From: Teredinibacter turnerae
GTDB lineage: Bacteria; Pseudomonadota; Gammaproteobacteria; Pseudomonadales; Cellvibrionaceae
Length of the DNA: 64,000 bases
Assembly: GCF_037935975.1 (NCBI RefSeq)
Contig: NZ_CP149817.1
Span: forward strand, 868,001-932,000
Direction: 5' to 3'
Both the position numbers and the translations under genes were made by a program. This document shows positions 45,904 through 55,716 of the stretch, piece after piece (the first letter of the stretch is position 1; every line of letters begins with the position of its first letter). The notes beneath the pieces are model-generated. The model saw only the letters and a list, made by a program, of their open reading frames with translations. It had not been told where the DNA came from and did no database searches.

Positions 45904-48900
45904 GTGGTATTTGTTAGCAGAAGAACAATGCGTCGCCTGGTTAAGCGGTTCTGGGGCACGCTCTTTACCCTGGTAATCGCCACAGCTGTACTGGTGCAAT
46001 TGGGGCGAGAAGCCTTTCCTCTGTTAAATGACTATCGCGATGACATCAGCCGTCTGATTGGCGATCAATTAGGCGTAAAAATTCATATTGGCGAACTTGC
46101 TGCGACCTGGGCAGGTTTGCGTCCTAAAGTTGATTTGATTGACGTCTCAGTCGATAGCCTCGACGATCAACCTATATTCCGTATTCGCGAAGCCTCCATG
46201 GAGCTCAGTTTGGTGGAGAGCCTTGCCAAGCGCCAGGTGGCCTGGCGGCAGCTGGCATTTAAGGATCTGCAAACCACACTGGTGCAGCAGAACAATGGTC
46301 CGTGGCAAATCAAAAACCTGAAAACCACGGTTAAGTCGGACCGCAAATTTCGCATCGACGACCCCCTCGACATTTTTTTGGTCGGGCGCAGAGTGGAAAT
46401 CGATAACGCCCAATTTGCGCTCGAGTTTCGTACGGGGCATCAGTCCAGCCTGCAGATTCCCAACATCATGTTGGAAAACGACAAAGACTTTCACCGTATT
46501 CGCGCGTCCGCCGCTGTCGAGGGGCGACAGCACTTCACGCTCATCTCAGAAGGTATTGGAGACCCGCGCGATCCGGATAATTTCGATGCAAAGGGCTACG
46601 TCTTACTAAATCAATTTCCCATGGAGCAGGTACTGGCCGCGTTCGCCGGCGACTGGTGGCGCGAGCAGGGTTCGCATCAATGGGCCGAAGGGCACCGACT
46701 GGATTTGCAGCTCTGGTACCAGGGTTCATCGACCCGTGGCTACAAACTTTCGGGCAATTTGCGCGCAGATGGTTTGCCGCTGGCGGTACCCGAGACAGTC
46801 AGCCTGCCTACCGGTGCACAGGCGGACATCACCGGTAGCTGGACGCCCAGAGATGGCTGGCGGGTGATACTTCAGCACCTGCTTATCGATTGGCCTGAAG
46901 GGCAGTCACCGCCGCTAGATGTGGCCCTGGAAGCAGGGTTTAACCGGCCTATCGGCGTGCGTATACCGGAAGTGGATCTCGGCCGCTGGTATGAATTACT
47001 GGCTTCGACGGGCAGTCTGACCGGACGTGTCGGGGATATTCTCGGCAAATTGAAACCGCACGGCATGCTGCGCAACCTGGACCTGCGTCTTACCGATAAA
47101 GCCTCCGGGTATGTGTTGGCGAAAGCCACTATGGAAGATGTCGGAGTCGGCCATTTTCGTGGCGCCCCCGAGCTGCACCACCTGGATGGCTACCTGGAAG
47201 CGACCGCACTGAGCGGCCGCGTTACGCTCCACAGTGAGCGCGGAATCGCGATGAATTTTGTCGACCTTTACGACGCGCCCTTCGAATTTGATACCGCGAG
47301 GGGCCAGGTGGCATGGCAGTTGGACCTGGATGAAAAAACGGCGTATGTCTCTTCTGGGCGAATGGAGCTCACTCAGGGGGAGCTTGCCAGTAACGGGTAT
47401 TTACACCTGGCGCTGCCTTTGATTGCGGACCCGCGTGAACCGCAGATGACTCTAGCCATCGGGATGCGCCAAGGACCCTTAAGTGTGCACAAGAGTTATG
47501 TGCCGAAGGTTGTACCCAGTCACCTCTACGAGTGGCTTGAGTCGAGTATTGGTGCGGGTACTGCCACTGATATGGCCTTTATTTACCACGGTTCGGTCGA
47601 TATGCACCCCAAGTACAGTGCAAATCTGCAGTTATCGGCGGATGTACACGACGCTGATCTTGCGTTTGATCCGCAGTGGCCGGACCTCGAATCGCTCAAT
47701 GGCCATATTAATCTCGACCATCACAAACTCAACGTGTCGGTTACCAGCGCAGAGTTACTGGGCAACCAGGTTAACCGCGCGCAGGTCAAACTGCTACCCG
47801 GCTCAGATGGCCAGGCAATGGCGTTGGCGATTAAAGGTGCGGTAACCAGCAATGCGGCCGCCGCCATGGCGTTGCTTCAGCAAAGCCCGGTGCGCAGTGT
47901 GTTTGGCTCGACTTTCGATAGCTGGACTTTTGGCGGCAACGTGGCCGCCGAGATCGAGTTGCAAATCCCCTTGGAAGAGGACGCACGCGGCAGCCGCCAA
48001 CTTGTAAATGTCGAGTTTGATGGCGCTAAAGTGAACATGGCTGATATCGGTCTGGCGGTGGATTCAGTCAAAGGAAAAATGCAGTACAGCTCTGAGACCG
48101 GCCTGAGCTCAGCAGGGCTAGACGCCGCCATGTGGGGTCGGCCGGTGCGCGCCAGTATCGAAAGCCCGCTGGTCGGCGAGACGGCTCGCGATACGGTTAT
48201 CCACTTTCGTGGCCCGGTGGATGTGGAGGATATTCGCCAATGGACGCAGCGACCCGAGTTGGGTTTTGTGTCCGGTGTGACCGAACTGGACGGCTCGCTC
48301 ACTATTCCGGCAGAGGGAACACAGCCCTATTATCTGGCAATAGACGTTGCCTCTGAGTTGGATGGTGTGTCGCTTGAACTTCCGGCTCCGATGAGTAAGC
48401 CCTCGGCGGACAAAGCGCCGTTTAATGTCAGTTTGAAGATGTTCGACGACTATCAACTCTACCGCTTCGATTACAACAAACAGATTAGTTTACGGTTGCG
48501 CAGTGGCGTGAACGACAGTCTGCAATTGAATTTTGGTGACACCGAGCTGCCACTGCAGCCAGGGTATTTCGATGTGCTCGGTCAGGTGCCGACGGCGGAT
48601 CTGTTTGAGTGGGACCTGGTGCGCGAGCGTTACTTCGCATACATGGATCAACTGAGCACTGGTGCGGACGACGAAGCGACCCTGCCCATTCGGGTGAATA
48701 TGGATATCGGTTATGCGTCGGCGGGCGATATTGGTGTTGAGAGTGTGCATGTTAATGGCCTGGGGACGGAGGCCGAGTGGTCATTGCGGGTCGATAGTGA
48801 GCCTGTCGCGGGCGATGTGGTTATCAAGGCCGATGACAGCAGCCCTGTGATCATGGCGCTGGATTATTTGCATCTGCCAGGGGTAGACCAAATCAGCCAG

Positions 48901-50754
48901 GGTGCTTTGCCCGAAGGTGCTACACCCGCTCCGGTTGCGCAAGAGGCGGCTGCCGACGTAGCGGTTGAACAAACCACTGCATCGCTTACCGAGACGCCGG
49001 TGCAGGTTGCGCAGTCGCAGGCGGTTGTCGAGCAAGACGCCCCTGCACCAGAGGCTGAAGCCCAATCATCAGAGGCTGAAGCGCTGCCGAAGAGCATGAT
49101 GGCGGATATCGACCTCTCCACCTTTTTTCCTGTGGACTTTCGGGTAGATGCGCTCACAGTCGGTGGCGAGCCTTATGGGCATTGGGAGTTTGAGCTGCGA
49201 CCGATCGATCAGGGTGTGGTTATCCGCAATGTTCATGCAACCATCCGTGGTATGGATGTAGGGGAGGCGATTGTCACCGCAGATGGTTCGCCTGACGAAG
49301 AGCGTTCTGTTCCGGAAACCACCGACACTGAGACAGCCCGCCGTGCGCTCAATGGCAAAGTGAGCGCGCCCTTGCGTAACAATACGCCGAGCGTGAGTGA
49401 AGGGGATCAGCGTCAGCGTTTACTGGATACTCGCGCGACCGAATTCACCTGGCGCCAAACCCCCGAAGGTAATGTCAGCAGTTTTCGTGGCACGTTAATG
49501 GCCAAAGATGTCGGCAAAGTATTGCAGGCCTGGGGACAGGAAAAAATTATCGAGAGCCGATCCGCAGTGATACAAGCGGAAATCAGCTGGCCCGGGGCAC
49601 CGGATGAAGTTGCGCTACCCATCGTGAGTGGGAAGGTTGATTTTAACTTGCTGGATGGCAGCTTCGTGCGTGGTGCAACCGACGGCGACAACGGTTTGTT
49701 GCGATTGATCGCACTGTTTAACTTCGACACCATTGCCCGGCGTTTGCGGCTGGACTTCAGTGATCTGGCCAAAGAAGGCCTCGGGTTTGAGTCGGTCCAC
49801 GGCGACTTTGAGTTTGAGAACGGGCGTATATTCATCCATGAGCCACTGGTAGTGAATTCCACCTCGTCAAAAATTCAGGTGGCGGGTGTGCTCGATATGC
49901 TGGACGAGACCATTGACGCAGAGCTCGTTGCAACCCTGCCTGTTGCTGGCGATTTGACTGTGGCTGCCGCGCTGGTTGCGGGCCTGCCTGCGGCGGTTGG
50001 GGTGTTTCTGGTGAGCCAGATGTTTGAAAAGCAGGTTGATCGTGCCTCCAGCCTGAACTATCGCATTAATGGCGGCTGGGACGACCCGAAAATTAAGTTC
50101 CGAAAAATCTTTGACGATACAGCTGCGGAGAAAAAAGGTCGCGAGGTCCAGGATATGGATCGCAATGAAAGTCGCGAACTTCCTACGAACCAAGCATCTA
50201 CGAGCCAACCTTCAAAGAACCAGCCCGTTGCGAGCCAATCCACTAGCGAAGACTCAAGCCAGACGCCGGGTGAAGCCCCAACTCAAGCGAAAGCGACTGC
50301 TACCGTGTCCATACCCGCGGGGGAATCTGCGCAGGGTTTGTCAACGACCCCGCAACCAGGTTCTCAGCAAAAATTGACGGAACGTTCGCAAACTAAACCG
50401 CAGGACAGGGTGCAAGCAGAGCCTGCTCTGCTCGACACTCCCGTGAGTCGTATTGGTGAAAGCGGGCCGCCGCAGGCTGCTCAGCCGGTATCAACTATCA
50501 CAGAGCCGACACCGGCAGAGTCAATAACGACAGAACCAACATTGTCAGAGCCAACGTCTGTGCCAATGTCTGTGATGACACCCGAAGCTCAGCAGGCGCT
50601 GTCCGCGCCTAATCCGGTCGTGACGCCTGAACCGAAAACCGCAGCCACGGCTACAGCTCCGGACGCTGATCAGGTGGAACCTGCTTCAGCCAATAAACTG
50701 GAAATCAAATCGACTGACGTTCCGACGCCCACAGAGGAGCCCACCAATGGCTAG
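45904..50754 (+). CDS. yhdP: YhdP family AsmA-like envelope protein with long disordered tail
   Basis: A 1616-aa protein starting at GTG 45904. One N-terminal membrane helix (about 15-35) anchors a very long periplasmic repeating-beta structure of the AsmA/TamB type, thought to bridge the periplasm and carry phospholipids to the outer membrane. DUF3971 and AsmA_2 domains are recognised from the pattern DVRGTHLVL-like strands and the terminal LVNSTSSKIQVAGVLDML block. Two features are unusual: an Ala/Val/Glu/Gln-rich linker at about 1000-1065 and a low-complexity Thr/Ser/Pro/Gln/Glu tail from about 1400 to the end. The tail exceeds that of typical YhdP. Its end overlaps the amidase gene by 8 bp. 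Confidence 0.9.
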   Translation: MVFVSRRTMRRLVKRFWGTLFTLVIATAVLVQLGREAFPLLNDYRDDISRLIGDQLGVKIHIGELAATWAGLRPKVDLIDVSVDSLDDQPIFRIREASMELSLVESLAKRQVAWRQLAFKDLQTTLVQQNNGPWQIKNLKTTVKSDRKFRIDDPLDIFLVGRRVEIDNAQFALEFRTGHQSSLQIPNIMLENDKDFHRIRASAAVEGRQHFTLISEGIGDPRDPDNFDAKGYVLLNQFPMEQVLAAFAGDWWREQGSHQWAEGHRLDLQLWYQGSSTRGYKLSGNLRADGLPLAVPETVSLPTGAQADITGSWTPRDGWRVILQHLLIDWPEGQSPPLDVALEAGFNRPIGVRIPEVDLGRWYELLASTGSLTGRVGDILGKLKPHGMLRNLDLRLTDKASGYVLAKATMEDVGVGHFRGAPELHHLDGYLEATALSGRVTLHSERGIAMNFVDLYDAPFEFDTARGQVAWQLDLDEKTAYVSSGRMELTQGELASNGYLHLALPLIADPREPQMTLAIGMRQGPLSVHKSYVPKVVPSHLYEWLESSIGAGTATDMAFIYHGSVDMHPKYSANLQLSADVHDADLAFDPQWPDLESLNGHINLDHHKLNVSVTSAELLGNQVNRAQVKLLPGSDGQAMALAIKGAVTSNAAAAMALLQQSPVRSVFGSTFDSWTFGGNVAAEIELQIPLEEDARGSRQLVNVEFDGAKVNMADIGLAVDSVKGKMQYSSETGLSSAGLDAAMWGRPVRASIESPLVGETARDTVIHFRGPVDVEDIRQWTQRPELGFVSGVTELDGSLTIPAEGTQPYYLAIDVASELDGVSLELPAPMSKPSADKAPFNVSLKMFDDYQLYRFDYNKQISLRLRSGVNDSLQLNFGDTELPLQPGYFDVLGQVPTADLFEWDLVRERYFAYMDQLSTGADDEATLPIRVNMDIGYASAGDIGVESVHVNGLGTEAEWSLRVDSEPVAGDVVIKADDSSPVIMALDYLHLPGVDQISQGALPEGATPAPVAQEAAADVAVEQTTASLTETPVQVAQSQAVVEQDAPAPEAEAQSSEAEALPKSMMADIDLSTFFPVDFRVDALTVGGEPYGHWEFELRPIDQGVVIRNVHATIRGMDVGEAIVTADGSPDEERSVPETTDTETARRALNGKVSAPLRNNTPSVSEGDQRQRLLDTRATEFTWRQTPEGNVSSFRGTLMAKDVGKVLQAWGQEKIIESRSAVIQAEISWPGAPDEVALPIVSGKVDFNLLDGSFVRGATDGDNGLLRLIALFNFDTIARRLRLDFSDLAKEGLGFESVHGDFEFENGRIFIHEPLVVNSTSSKIQVAGVLDMLDETIDAELVATLPVAGDLTVAAALVAGLPAAVGVFLVSQMFEKQVDRASSLNYRINGGWDDPKIKFRKIFDDTAAEKKGREVQDMDRNESRELPTNQASTSQPSKNQPVASQSTSEDSSQTPGEAPTQAKATATVSIPAGESAQGLSTTPQPGSQQKLTERSQTKPQDRVQAEPALLDTPVSRIGESGPPQAAQPVSTITEPTPAESITTEPTLSEPTSVPMSVMTPEAQQALSAPNPVVTPEPKTAATATAPDADQVEPASANKLEIKSTDVPTPTEEPTNG

Positions 50755-51649
50755 GCGGTTCCGCGTTGGTTTGTGCCAGATGATCAGTCAGATGGAGGGT
50801 GTGGAAACGAATTTTTCCACACTGGAAGGCTTGCTTGCCGGCGCCGGTGAGGCGAGCTGTCAGCTTGCCGTGTTGCCGGAAAACCTGCTCACGTTCGGGC
50901 TGAAAGCGCGTTTTACACGGGATGAGCAAGTGCAATGGCTGGTGCGATTTAGCGCCTTGGCGCGCGCCCACAAACTATGGCTGGTGGCCGGCAGTATGCC
51001 ATTGCACGGCTTTAGCTGGGCGGATGGGGATGGAGACTGGGAAGTGTCTGCCGATACAATTCGGTGGCACGATGCCTTAGAAGACGCAAAACCCTTCGCG
51101 ACATGCGTCGTATTTGACGATCAAGGGCGCATAACCTCAGCGTATCGCAAAATGCATCTGTTTGATGCTGATGTAAAAGATGACACGGGCGCATACCGTG
51201 AATCGGATAGTTTTTCTCGTGGCGACCTGCCTGTCGTCTGTGAAACCCCATGGGGCCGGATGGGCGTGGGCATTTGTTACGATTTGCGATTCCCGGAATA
51301 TTTTCGCGCGTTACGCGAGCAGGGGGCGGATTTTGTGGTACTCCCGTCGGCATTTACCTGGGCGACCGGGAAGGCGCACTGGGAATTACTGTTGCGCGCT
51401 CGCGCGGTGGAAAACCAGATTGTGATGATTGGCGTGAATCAAGGGGGCGAGCACACCTCCCAGCGCAAAACCTGGGGTGATTCTATGGTGGTGAATGGTT
51501 GGGGCGAGGTTATCGCTCGAGCCGGAGATGACAAGCTATTGGAAGATTCCCAACTGGGCGAGCACCTGGTGGTTGCCCAGGTGGATCTGGATGAGCTGGA
51601 GCTGCTGCGCAGAGATATGCCCGTCTGGAATCACCGCCGCTTGCAGTGA
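50747..51649 (+). CDS. Nitrilase-superfamily carbon-nitrogen hydrolase (Nit/omega-amidase-like)
   Basis: A 300-aa hydrolase with the Glu-Lys-Cys triad: E45 in VLPENLLTF, K135 in YRKMHLFD and C177 in GICYDLRFPE. This is the Nit1/Nit2-like branch that lies between yhdP and tldD in many gammaproteobacteria and hydrolyses deaminated glutathione or omega-amides. Substrate not determined by sequence. The start ATG overlaps the yhdP end by 8 bp, so it is coupled to that gene. It is the last gene of the mre operon here. Confidence 0.92.
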   Translation: MARRFRVGLCQMISQMEGVETNFSTLEGLLAGAGEASCQLAVLPENLLTFGLKARFTRDEQVQWLVRFSALARAHKLWLVAGSMPLHGFSWADGDGDWEVSADTIRWHDALEDAKPFATCVVFDDQGRITSAYRKMHLFDADVKDDTGAYRESDSFSRGDLPVVCETPWGRMGVGICYDLRFPEYFRALREQGADFVVLPSAFTWATGKAHWELLLRARAVENQIVMIGVNQGGEHTSQRKTWGDSMVVNGWGEVIARAGDDKLLEDSQLGEHLVVAQVDLDELELLRRDMPVWNHRRLQ

Positions 51650-51796
51650 GTCTTTAGCCTGCTTGTGCGAGCTTGCCTATGCGGGGTGGGCGCGCCTGTC
51701 CACGCCTGACCGCTAACCTCCGCAAACCTGCCTCTGAGAAACCTCCTTCATCTGCAAGCTACTCTCATCTGCAACTAAACCGTGTGTAAGCAAGAG

Positions 51797-52333
51797 CTAA
51801 ACAGTGCCGTCATCGGCCGCAGCTTCAAAGCATTCACGCACAAACTTGAATACTTTGCGAGCAGACGCTGGGGGCTTGTTGTCCATTTTTTCCTTTTCTG
51901 CGGCGCGTAACAGGTTGCGCAATTGCTGCACCTGGCACCCAGGGAACTGGTCGATAAAGGCTTGCAATGCCTGCTGGTCGCCGCTGAGCAGCTGATCCCG
52001 CCAGTTTTCTATCTGGTGATGTTGGCGTGCTGCCAGGTGCTGCTTCTCTTGCATCCTTGCAAAGGCTTCTTCAATGGCTTCGCCATCTGCGTCGCGCATC
52101 AGTTTGCCAATGTATTGAAAATGCCGCTTGCGCGCACTGCGCTGAGTGATCTTGGGTGCATCATCGATTGCACTTCGGAGCTTGTCGGAGAGTGGCAGCT
52201 TGTCCAATTGGGTGGGCGAAAGCTCAATCAACTGGACGCCAAGGTCCTGCAGTGCGGTCATTTCCTTTTTGACCTGTGTTTTACTCTTGGGCAGATCGTC
52301 GTCTTCCCAATCTTCGTCGGAATAATCGTGCAT
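51797..52333 (-). CDS. darP: Ribosome-associated protein YjgA/DarP
   Basis: A 178-aa highly charged helical protein (DUF615). The start DYSDEDWEDDDLPKSKTQVK is acidic, followed by LIELSPTQLDKLPLSDKLR and the basic SARKRHFQYIGKLMRDAD. DarP promotes late 50S subunit maturation, in particular folding of the peptidyl-transferase centre. It is a leftward gene downstream of mgtE and convergent with the amidase gene. Confidence 0.9.
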   Translation of the reverse strand: MHDYSDEDWEDDDLPKSKTQVKKEMTALQDLGVQLIELSPTQLDKLPLSDKLRSAIDDAPKITQRSARKRHFQYIGKLMRDADGEAIEEAFARMQEKQHLAARQHHQIENWRDQLLSGDQQALQAFIDQFPGCQVQQLRNLLRAAEKEKMDNKPPASARKVFKFVRECFEAAADDGTV

Positions 52334-52358
52334 AAAATAACTATCTATGAGTGCTAAA

Positions 52359-52379
52359 ACCCAGATATAACGCTGGGGT
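52359..52379 (-). terminator. Possible terminator after mgtE
   Basis: On the minus strand, ACCCCAG and CTGGGTTTT form a short stem with an 8-nt loop followed by TTTT, immediately after the mgtE stop. The stem is only 5-6 bp, so strength is doubtful. Confidence 0.4.
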
Positions 52380-52380
52380 A

Positions 52381-53745
52381 CTAGCCGTAAAAGTAGGTTG
52401 CCAAGCCAAGAAACGCAAAGAAACCGACCACATCAGTGACGGTTGTAAGGGTAACACCGCCAGCCAGTGCCGGGTCCACCTTGAGGGCTTTGAGGCCGAC
52501 AGGCAGTAACGCTCCCGCGAGCGCCGCTGTAATTTGGTTGATCACCATGGCGGCGCCGATGATATAGGCAATTTTGATATCTTGAAACCAGAGAGCGGCT
52601 ATTGCACCCATCACCAGCGCCCAGAGGATGCCGTTGACTATGCCGACACGCACTTCCCTGGACAACAGCCAGCCCAGGTTGCTGGCGCCAATTTGCCCTA
52701 GTGCCATACCGCGAATCACCACCGTTAGCGTCTGCGAGCCGGCAACGCCACCCATACTGGCGACAATAGGCATAAGCACCGCCAGTGCGACGACCTTATC
52801 AATGGTTTCATCAAACAGGCTAATCACCGAGGAAGCGAGGATTGCGGTGATCAGGTTAATGCCGAGCCAGATTGCCCGGCGTGGAATCGTGCGCGCAGCC
52901 GTGGCAAAGGTATCTTCGTCCTCATCGAGACCGGCCATACTCATTAACGAGTGGTCGGCCTCCTCCCGGATAACGTCGACCACGTCATCAATGGTAATAC
53001 GACCCAGCAACTTCCCCTGCTCGTTGACGACCGGGGCGGAAATCCAGTCGTGCTGTTCAAACAGTTTGGCCACGTCTTTATCAGCCATGGCAGCCGGGAT
53101 AGCGTTAGTGTCGGTGACCATCACTTCGCGCACGGTTACGCTTGGATCGGTGGTAAGCAGCGTACTCAAGGGCAGTAGCCCTAAGTAGTCGTCCTTGCGG
53201 TTAACTACAATCAGGGAGTCGGTCGATGGCGGCAGCTCCGGATGGCGGCGCAGGTAGCGCAACACAACATCCAGTGTGAAACGCGGGCGAACGGTGATAG
53301 TGTCTGTATTGGTGAGACCGCCGGCGGTGGCCTCGTCATAGGCAATGACTTCCTCTACCCTGGCGCGATCCTGGTCGGTCATGGCTTCCATGACTTCCTG
53401 AATCACCTGCTCAGGCAGCTGCTGCAAAATATCGACGACGTCGTCCGTTTCCAGGCCTTCGGTCAGTTCAACCAGTTCCTCAGTGCCCATATTGCGCACG
53501 AAATGGCTCTGGATATCGTACGGCAGTTCTTCAAGTACTTCACCGGACACGTCCTTGTCGATAAGGTCCCACAGCACAGTTCTTGACGGGGGCGGGGAGG
53601 ACGCAATCAGGCGCGCGATTTCCACCGGCCGCAGGCTGCTCAGCATTTGCCGTACCTGGCGGAAGGTCCCGCTTTCGAGTAATACCTGAACGCGACCGAC
53701 CTGTTGGTGGGTGCTGTGTTCGATATTCTCTGCGGCTTGCGGCAT
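52381..53745 (-). CDS. mgtE: Magnesium transporter MgtE
   Basis: A 454-aa Mg2+ channel. An N-terminal superhelical MgtE_N domain (about 20-130, with LRPVEIARLIASSPPPSR), two CBS domains (about 140-260, with SAPVVNEQGKLLGRITIDDV) and five C-terminal membrane helices (about 290-454). The CBS region senses cytoplasmic Mg2+ and closes the pore. PIVASMGGVAGSQTLTVVIR is the pore-lining signature with the conserved Gly and Asn/Gln positions. It lies upstream of darP on the same strand with a separate start. Confidence 0.95.
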   Translation of the reverse strand: MPQAAENIEHSTHQQVGRVQVLLESGTFRQVRQMLSSLRPVEIARLIASSPPPSRTVLWDLIDKDVSGEVLEELPYDIQSHFVRNMGTEELVELTEGLETDDVVDILQQLPEQVIQEVMEAMTDQDRARVEEVIAYDEATAGGLTNTDTITVRPRFTLDVVLRYLRRHPELPPSTDSLIVVNRKDDYLGLLPLSTLLTTDPSVTVREVMVTDTNAIPAAMADKDVAKLFEQHDWISAPVVNEQGKLLGRITIDDVVDVIREEADHSLMSMAGLDEDEDTFATAARTIPRRAIWLGINLITAILASSVISLFDETIDKVVALAVLMPIVASMGGVAGSQTLTVVIRGMALGQIGASNLGWLLSREVRVGIVNGILWALVMGAIAALWFQDIKIAYIIGAAMVINQITAALAGALLPVGLKALKVDPALAGGVTLTTVTDVVGFFAFLGLATYFYG

Positions 53746-53874
53746 ACAGTGGCTTCCGTTTTGCGGTTGGGGTGGTGGTTTGCTACAGAAATTGTAGCTT
53801 TTTCAAAGGCTTGAGGAAATAACTTCGAGGGGTCGGGCTCGGCTATTTAGCCATGACGGCGGTCGCCATCCAGT

Positions 53875-54144
53875 CTATTCCCCCTCGTCAAAGCGGTTAT
53901 TTATCAGCTCTTGCAGCGCTGTTATGGCTTCAACTTCATCAGGCCCTTCGGTGATCAATTCAATTTCCGTGCCGATTGAGGCTGCTAGTAGCATGAGCGA
54001 CATAATGCTTTTCGCATCTGTCGTTTTGCCGTGGGCACTGACCTGAACTCGTGACTCAAACCGGTTGGCCAGGGTCGCCAGTTTGCTGGCCGCTCTCGCG
54101 TGGAGGCCGAGTTTATTGATGATCTCGAGGGTTCTCTGCTGCAT
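53875..54144 (-). CDS. ptsO: Phosphocarrier protein NPr (HPr family)
   Basis: The HPr-like carrier of the nitrogen phosphotransferase system, passing phosphate from EI-Ntr to EIIA-Ntr. The 89-aa protein has the active His15 in LGLHARAAS and Ser46 in KSIMSLMLLAAS. It starts 12 bp after rapZ on the same strand. The rpoN-ptsN-rapZ-ptsO context identifies it as NPr, not sugar HPr. Confidence 0.93.
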   Translation of the reverse strand: MQQRTLEIINKLGLHARAASKLATLANRFESRVQVSAHGKTTDAKSIMSLMLLAASIGTEIELITEGPDEVEAITALQELINNRFDEGE

Positions 54145-54156
54145 GAAGCTCCCGCA

Positions 54157-55035
54157 TTAGCTGTGTTTCGGGGCGCTGGAATCGGGTAGTTGTCGATGCC
54201 GCGTCTGAACATTCTTATAGTCGGCTTTGAGCGCTTTTGCGAGTCGTTCACTCATGTAGACCGAACGGTGAAAACCGCCAGTACAGCCGATAGCGATGGT
54301 GAGGTAGCTGCGGTTGTTGTTCTCGAACCGAGGAATCCACTTGCGCATAAACGTCAGAATGTCGTTGTACATCTCCTCCACCTGTTCCTCGCCGTTTAGA
54401 AACGCAATCACTTCCGGCGACAGCCCAGACAGTTTCCGCAGTCCGGCATCCCAATAGGGGTTTGGCAAGCTGCGCACATCGAAAACGAAATCGGCGTCAA
54501 CCGGCAGCCCGTACTTGAAGCCGAACGACTTAAACAGCACTGCCATACCTTCCCGGTCGGAGCCGACCACGAGGTACTTAATTGCGCTGCGCAATTCGTG
54601 CAGATTGAGCTGCGAAGTGTCTATGGTGACATCGGCGGCGTTGGATATGGGTTCCAGGATAATGCGCTCGCGCTCAATGGCCTCGTTCAGGTCGGTGAGA
54701 CCGTCAGAGAGGGGGTGTTTGCGGCGGGTTTCGCTGTAGCGTTTGAGCAGTACTTCGCGCGAGCTGTCGAGATAGATAACCTGGTAACTTTCTCGCGGCA
54801 GTGGGCCCACTTCAATCATCGCCATTAAACGGCTCAGATCGTTGTTGATGTTACGTGCATCGATACCGATAGCGACCCGTGGTGATGGGCGATCAGAGGT
54901 GCTCAGTTGCTCTATTAGCGCTGGCAGAAGGTCGACAGGAAGGTTGTCGATACAGGTGTACCCTTCATCCTCCAGCAGGTGCAGTGCTGTGGTTTTTCCC
55001 GAGCCTGATCTTCCGCTAATAATCAGCAAGCGCAT
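54157..55035 (-). CDS. rapZ: RNase adapter protein RapZ
   Basis: A 292-aa protein with an N-terminal P-loop domain ([18 protein letters not shown], Walker A at 8-15) and a C-terminal domain ending in a conserved Arg/Lys-rich region ([21 protein letters not shown]). In enterobacteria it directs RNase E to the sRNA GlmZ and so controls amino-sugar synthesis. The motif [18 protein letters not shown] is diagnostic. It lies between ptsN and NPr on the same strand. Confidence 0.96.
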   Translation of the reverse strand: MRLLIISGRSGSGKTTALHLLEDEGYTCIDNLPVDLLPALIEQLSTSDRPSPRVAIGIDARNINNDLSRLMAMIEVGPLPRESYQVIYLDSSREVLLKRYSETRRKHPLSDGLTDLNEAIERERIILEPISNAADVTIDTSQLNLHELRSAIKYLVVGSDREGMAVLFKSFGFKYGLPVDADFVFDVRSLPNPYWDAGLRKLSGLSPEVIAFLNGEEQVEEMYNDILTFMRKWIPRFENNNRSYLTIAIGCTGGFHRSVYMSERLAKALKADYKNVQTRHRQLPDSSAPKHS

Positions 55036-55114
55036 GTTACCTGCCTGTGTACGAGTCGCATGTGATGGGTGAGCGCAGAGCGCGCGAGGGACTGGTTACT
55101 CCCTGATAGAGCAG

Positions 55115-55567
55115 TCAGTTTACACCAGACGCGACGTTAAACAATTCTTCATCGGTTTTGCAATTGCGCAGGCGCTTCACAAAATCATCCCTTTGCAGTG
55201 TTTCTGCGAGCGCAGCAAGGGTTTGCAGATGCTCGTCTTCGGCGTTTTCCGGTACCAGCATGGCAAATATGAGGTCGACTGGTTTGCTGTCTACAGCGTC
55301 GAAGTCTATGGCTTCTTCCAGAGTCACGCACGCGCACAAGGTCGCGCCTTCGGTTTTGAAGCGGCAGTGGGGGATGGCAATACCGCCGCCGATGCCGGTG
55401 GAGCCCAGTCGCTCACGGGCGAAAATATGCTGGAACAATTCAGTTTGGTCGAGGCCGGTGTCGGATTCGCTAAAAATACCAGCGAGTGTTTCGATCAAGC
55501 GTTTTTTGCTGCCGCCAGCAATCTTCGCTCGGGTTCGCTTGGCGTTTAGAATGGTAGAAATTTGCAT
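55115..55567 (-). CDS. ptsN: Nitrogen-regulatory EIIA protein PtsN
   Basis: EIIA-Ntr, the terminal phosphoacceptor of the nitrogen PTS, which controls K+ uptake and other targets. The 150-aa protein has the active His67 in GGIAIPHCRFK, in the usual fold context. It lies 80 bp upstream of rapZ and about 150 bp downstream of rpoN. The usual hpf gene is not between rpoN and ptsN. Confidence 0.95.
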   Translation of the reverse strand: MQISTILNAKRTRAKIAGGSKKRLIETLAGIFSESDTGLDQTELFQHIFARERLGSTGIGGGIAIPHCRFKTEGATLCACVTLEEAIDFDAVDSKPVDLIFAMLVPENAEDEHLQTLAALAETLQRDDFVKRLRNCKTDEELFNVASGVN

Positions 55568-55663
55568 AGCGTTGCGCCCGGTAAAACAGCAGGTGTTGGA
55601 TATTGCAGGGAGTCAAACGGCGCGCATTCTACCAGCATTAGTTTCAGATCCAAGCCCACTTTA

Positions 55664-55684
55664 GCCGCAAATTTAATTTGCGGC
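55664..55684. other. Perfect hairpin between rpoN and ptsN
   Basis: A perfect 9-bp inverted repeat GCCGCAAAT / ATTTGCGGC around the 3-nt loop TTA, immediately downstream of rpoN. There is no T-run. It occupies the place where hpf would normally be found and could separate rpoN from ptsN transcripts. Confidence 0.6.
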
Positions 55685-55716
55685 ATCAGACTTTAGACCG
55701 GCATACCCAGATTTTG

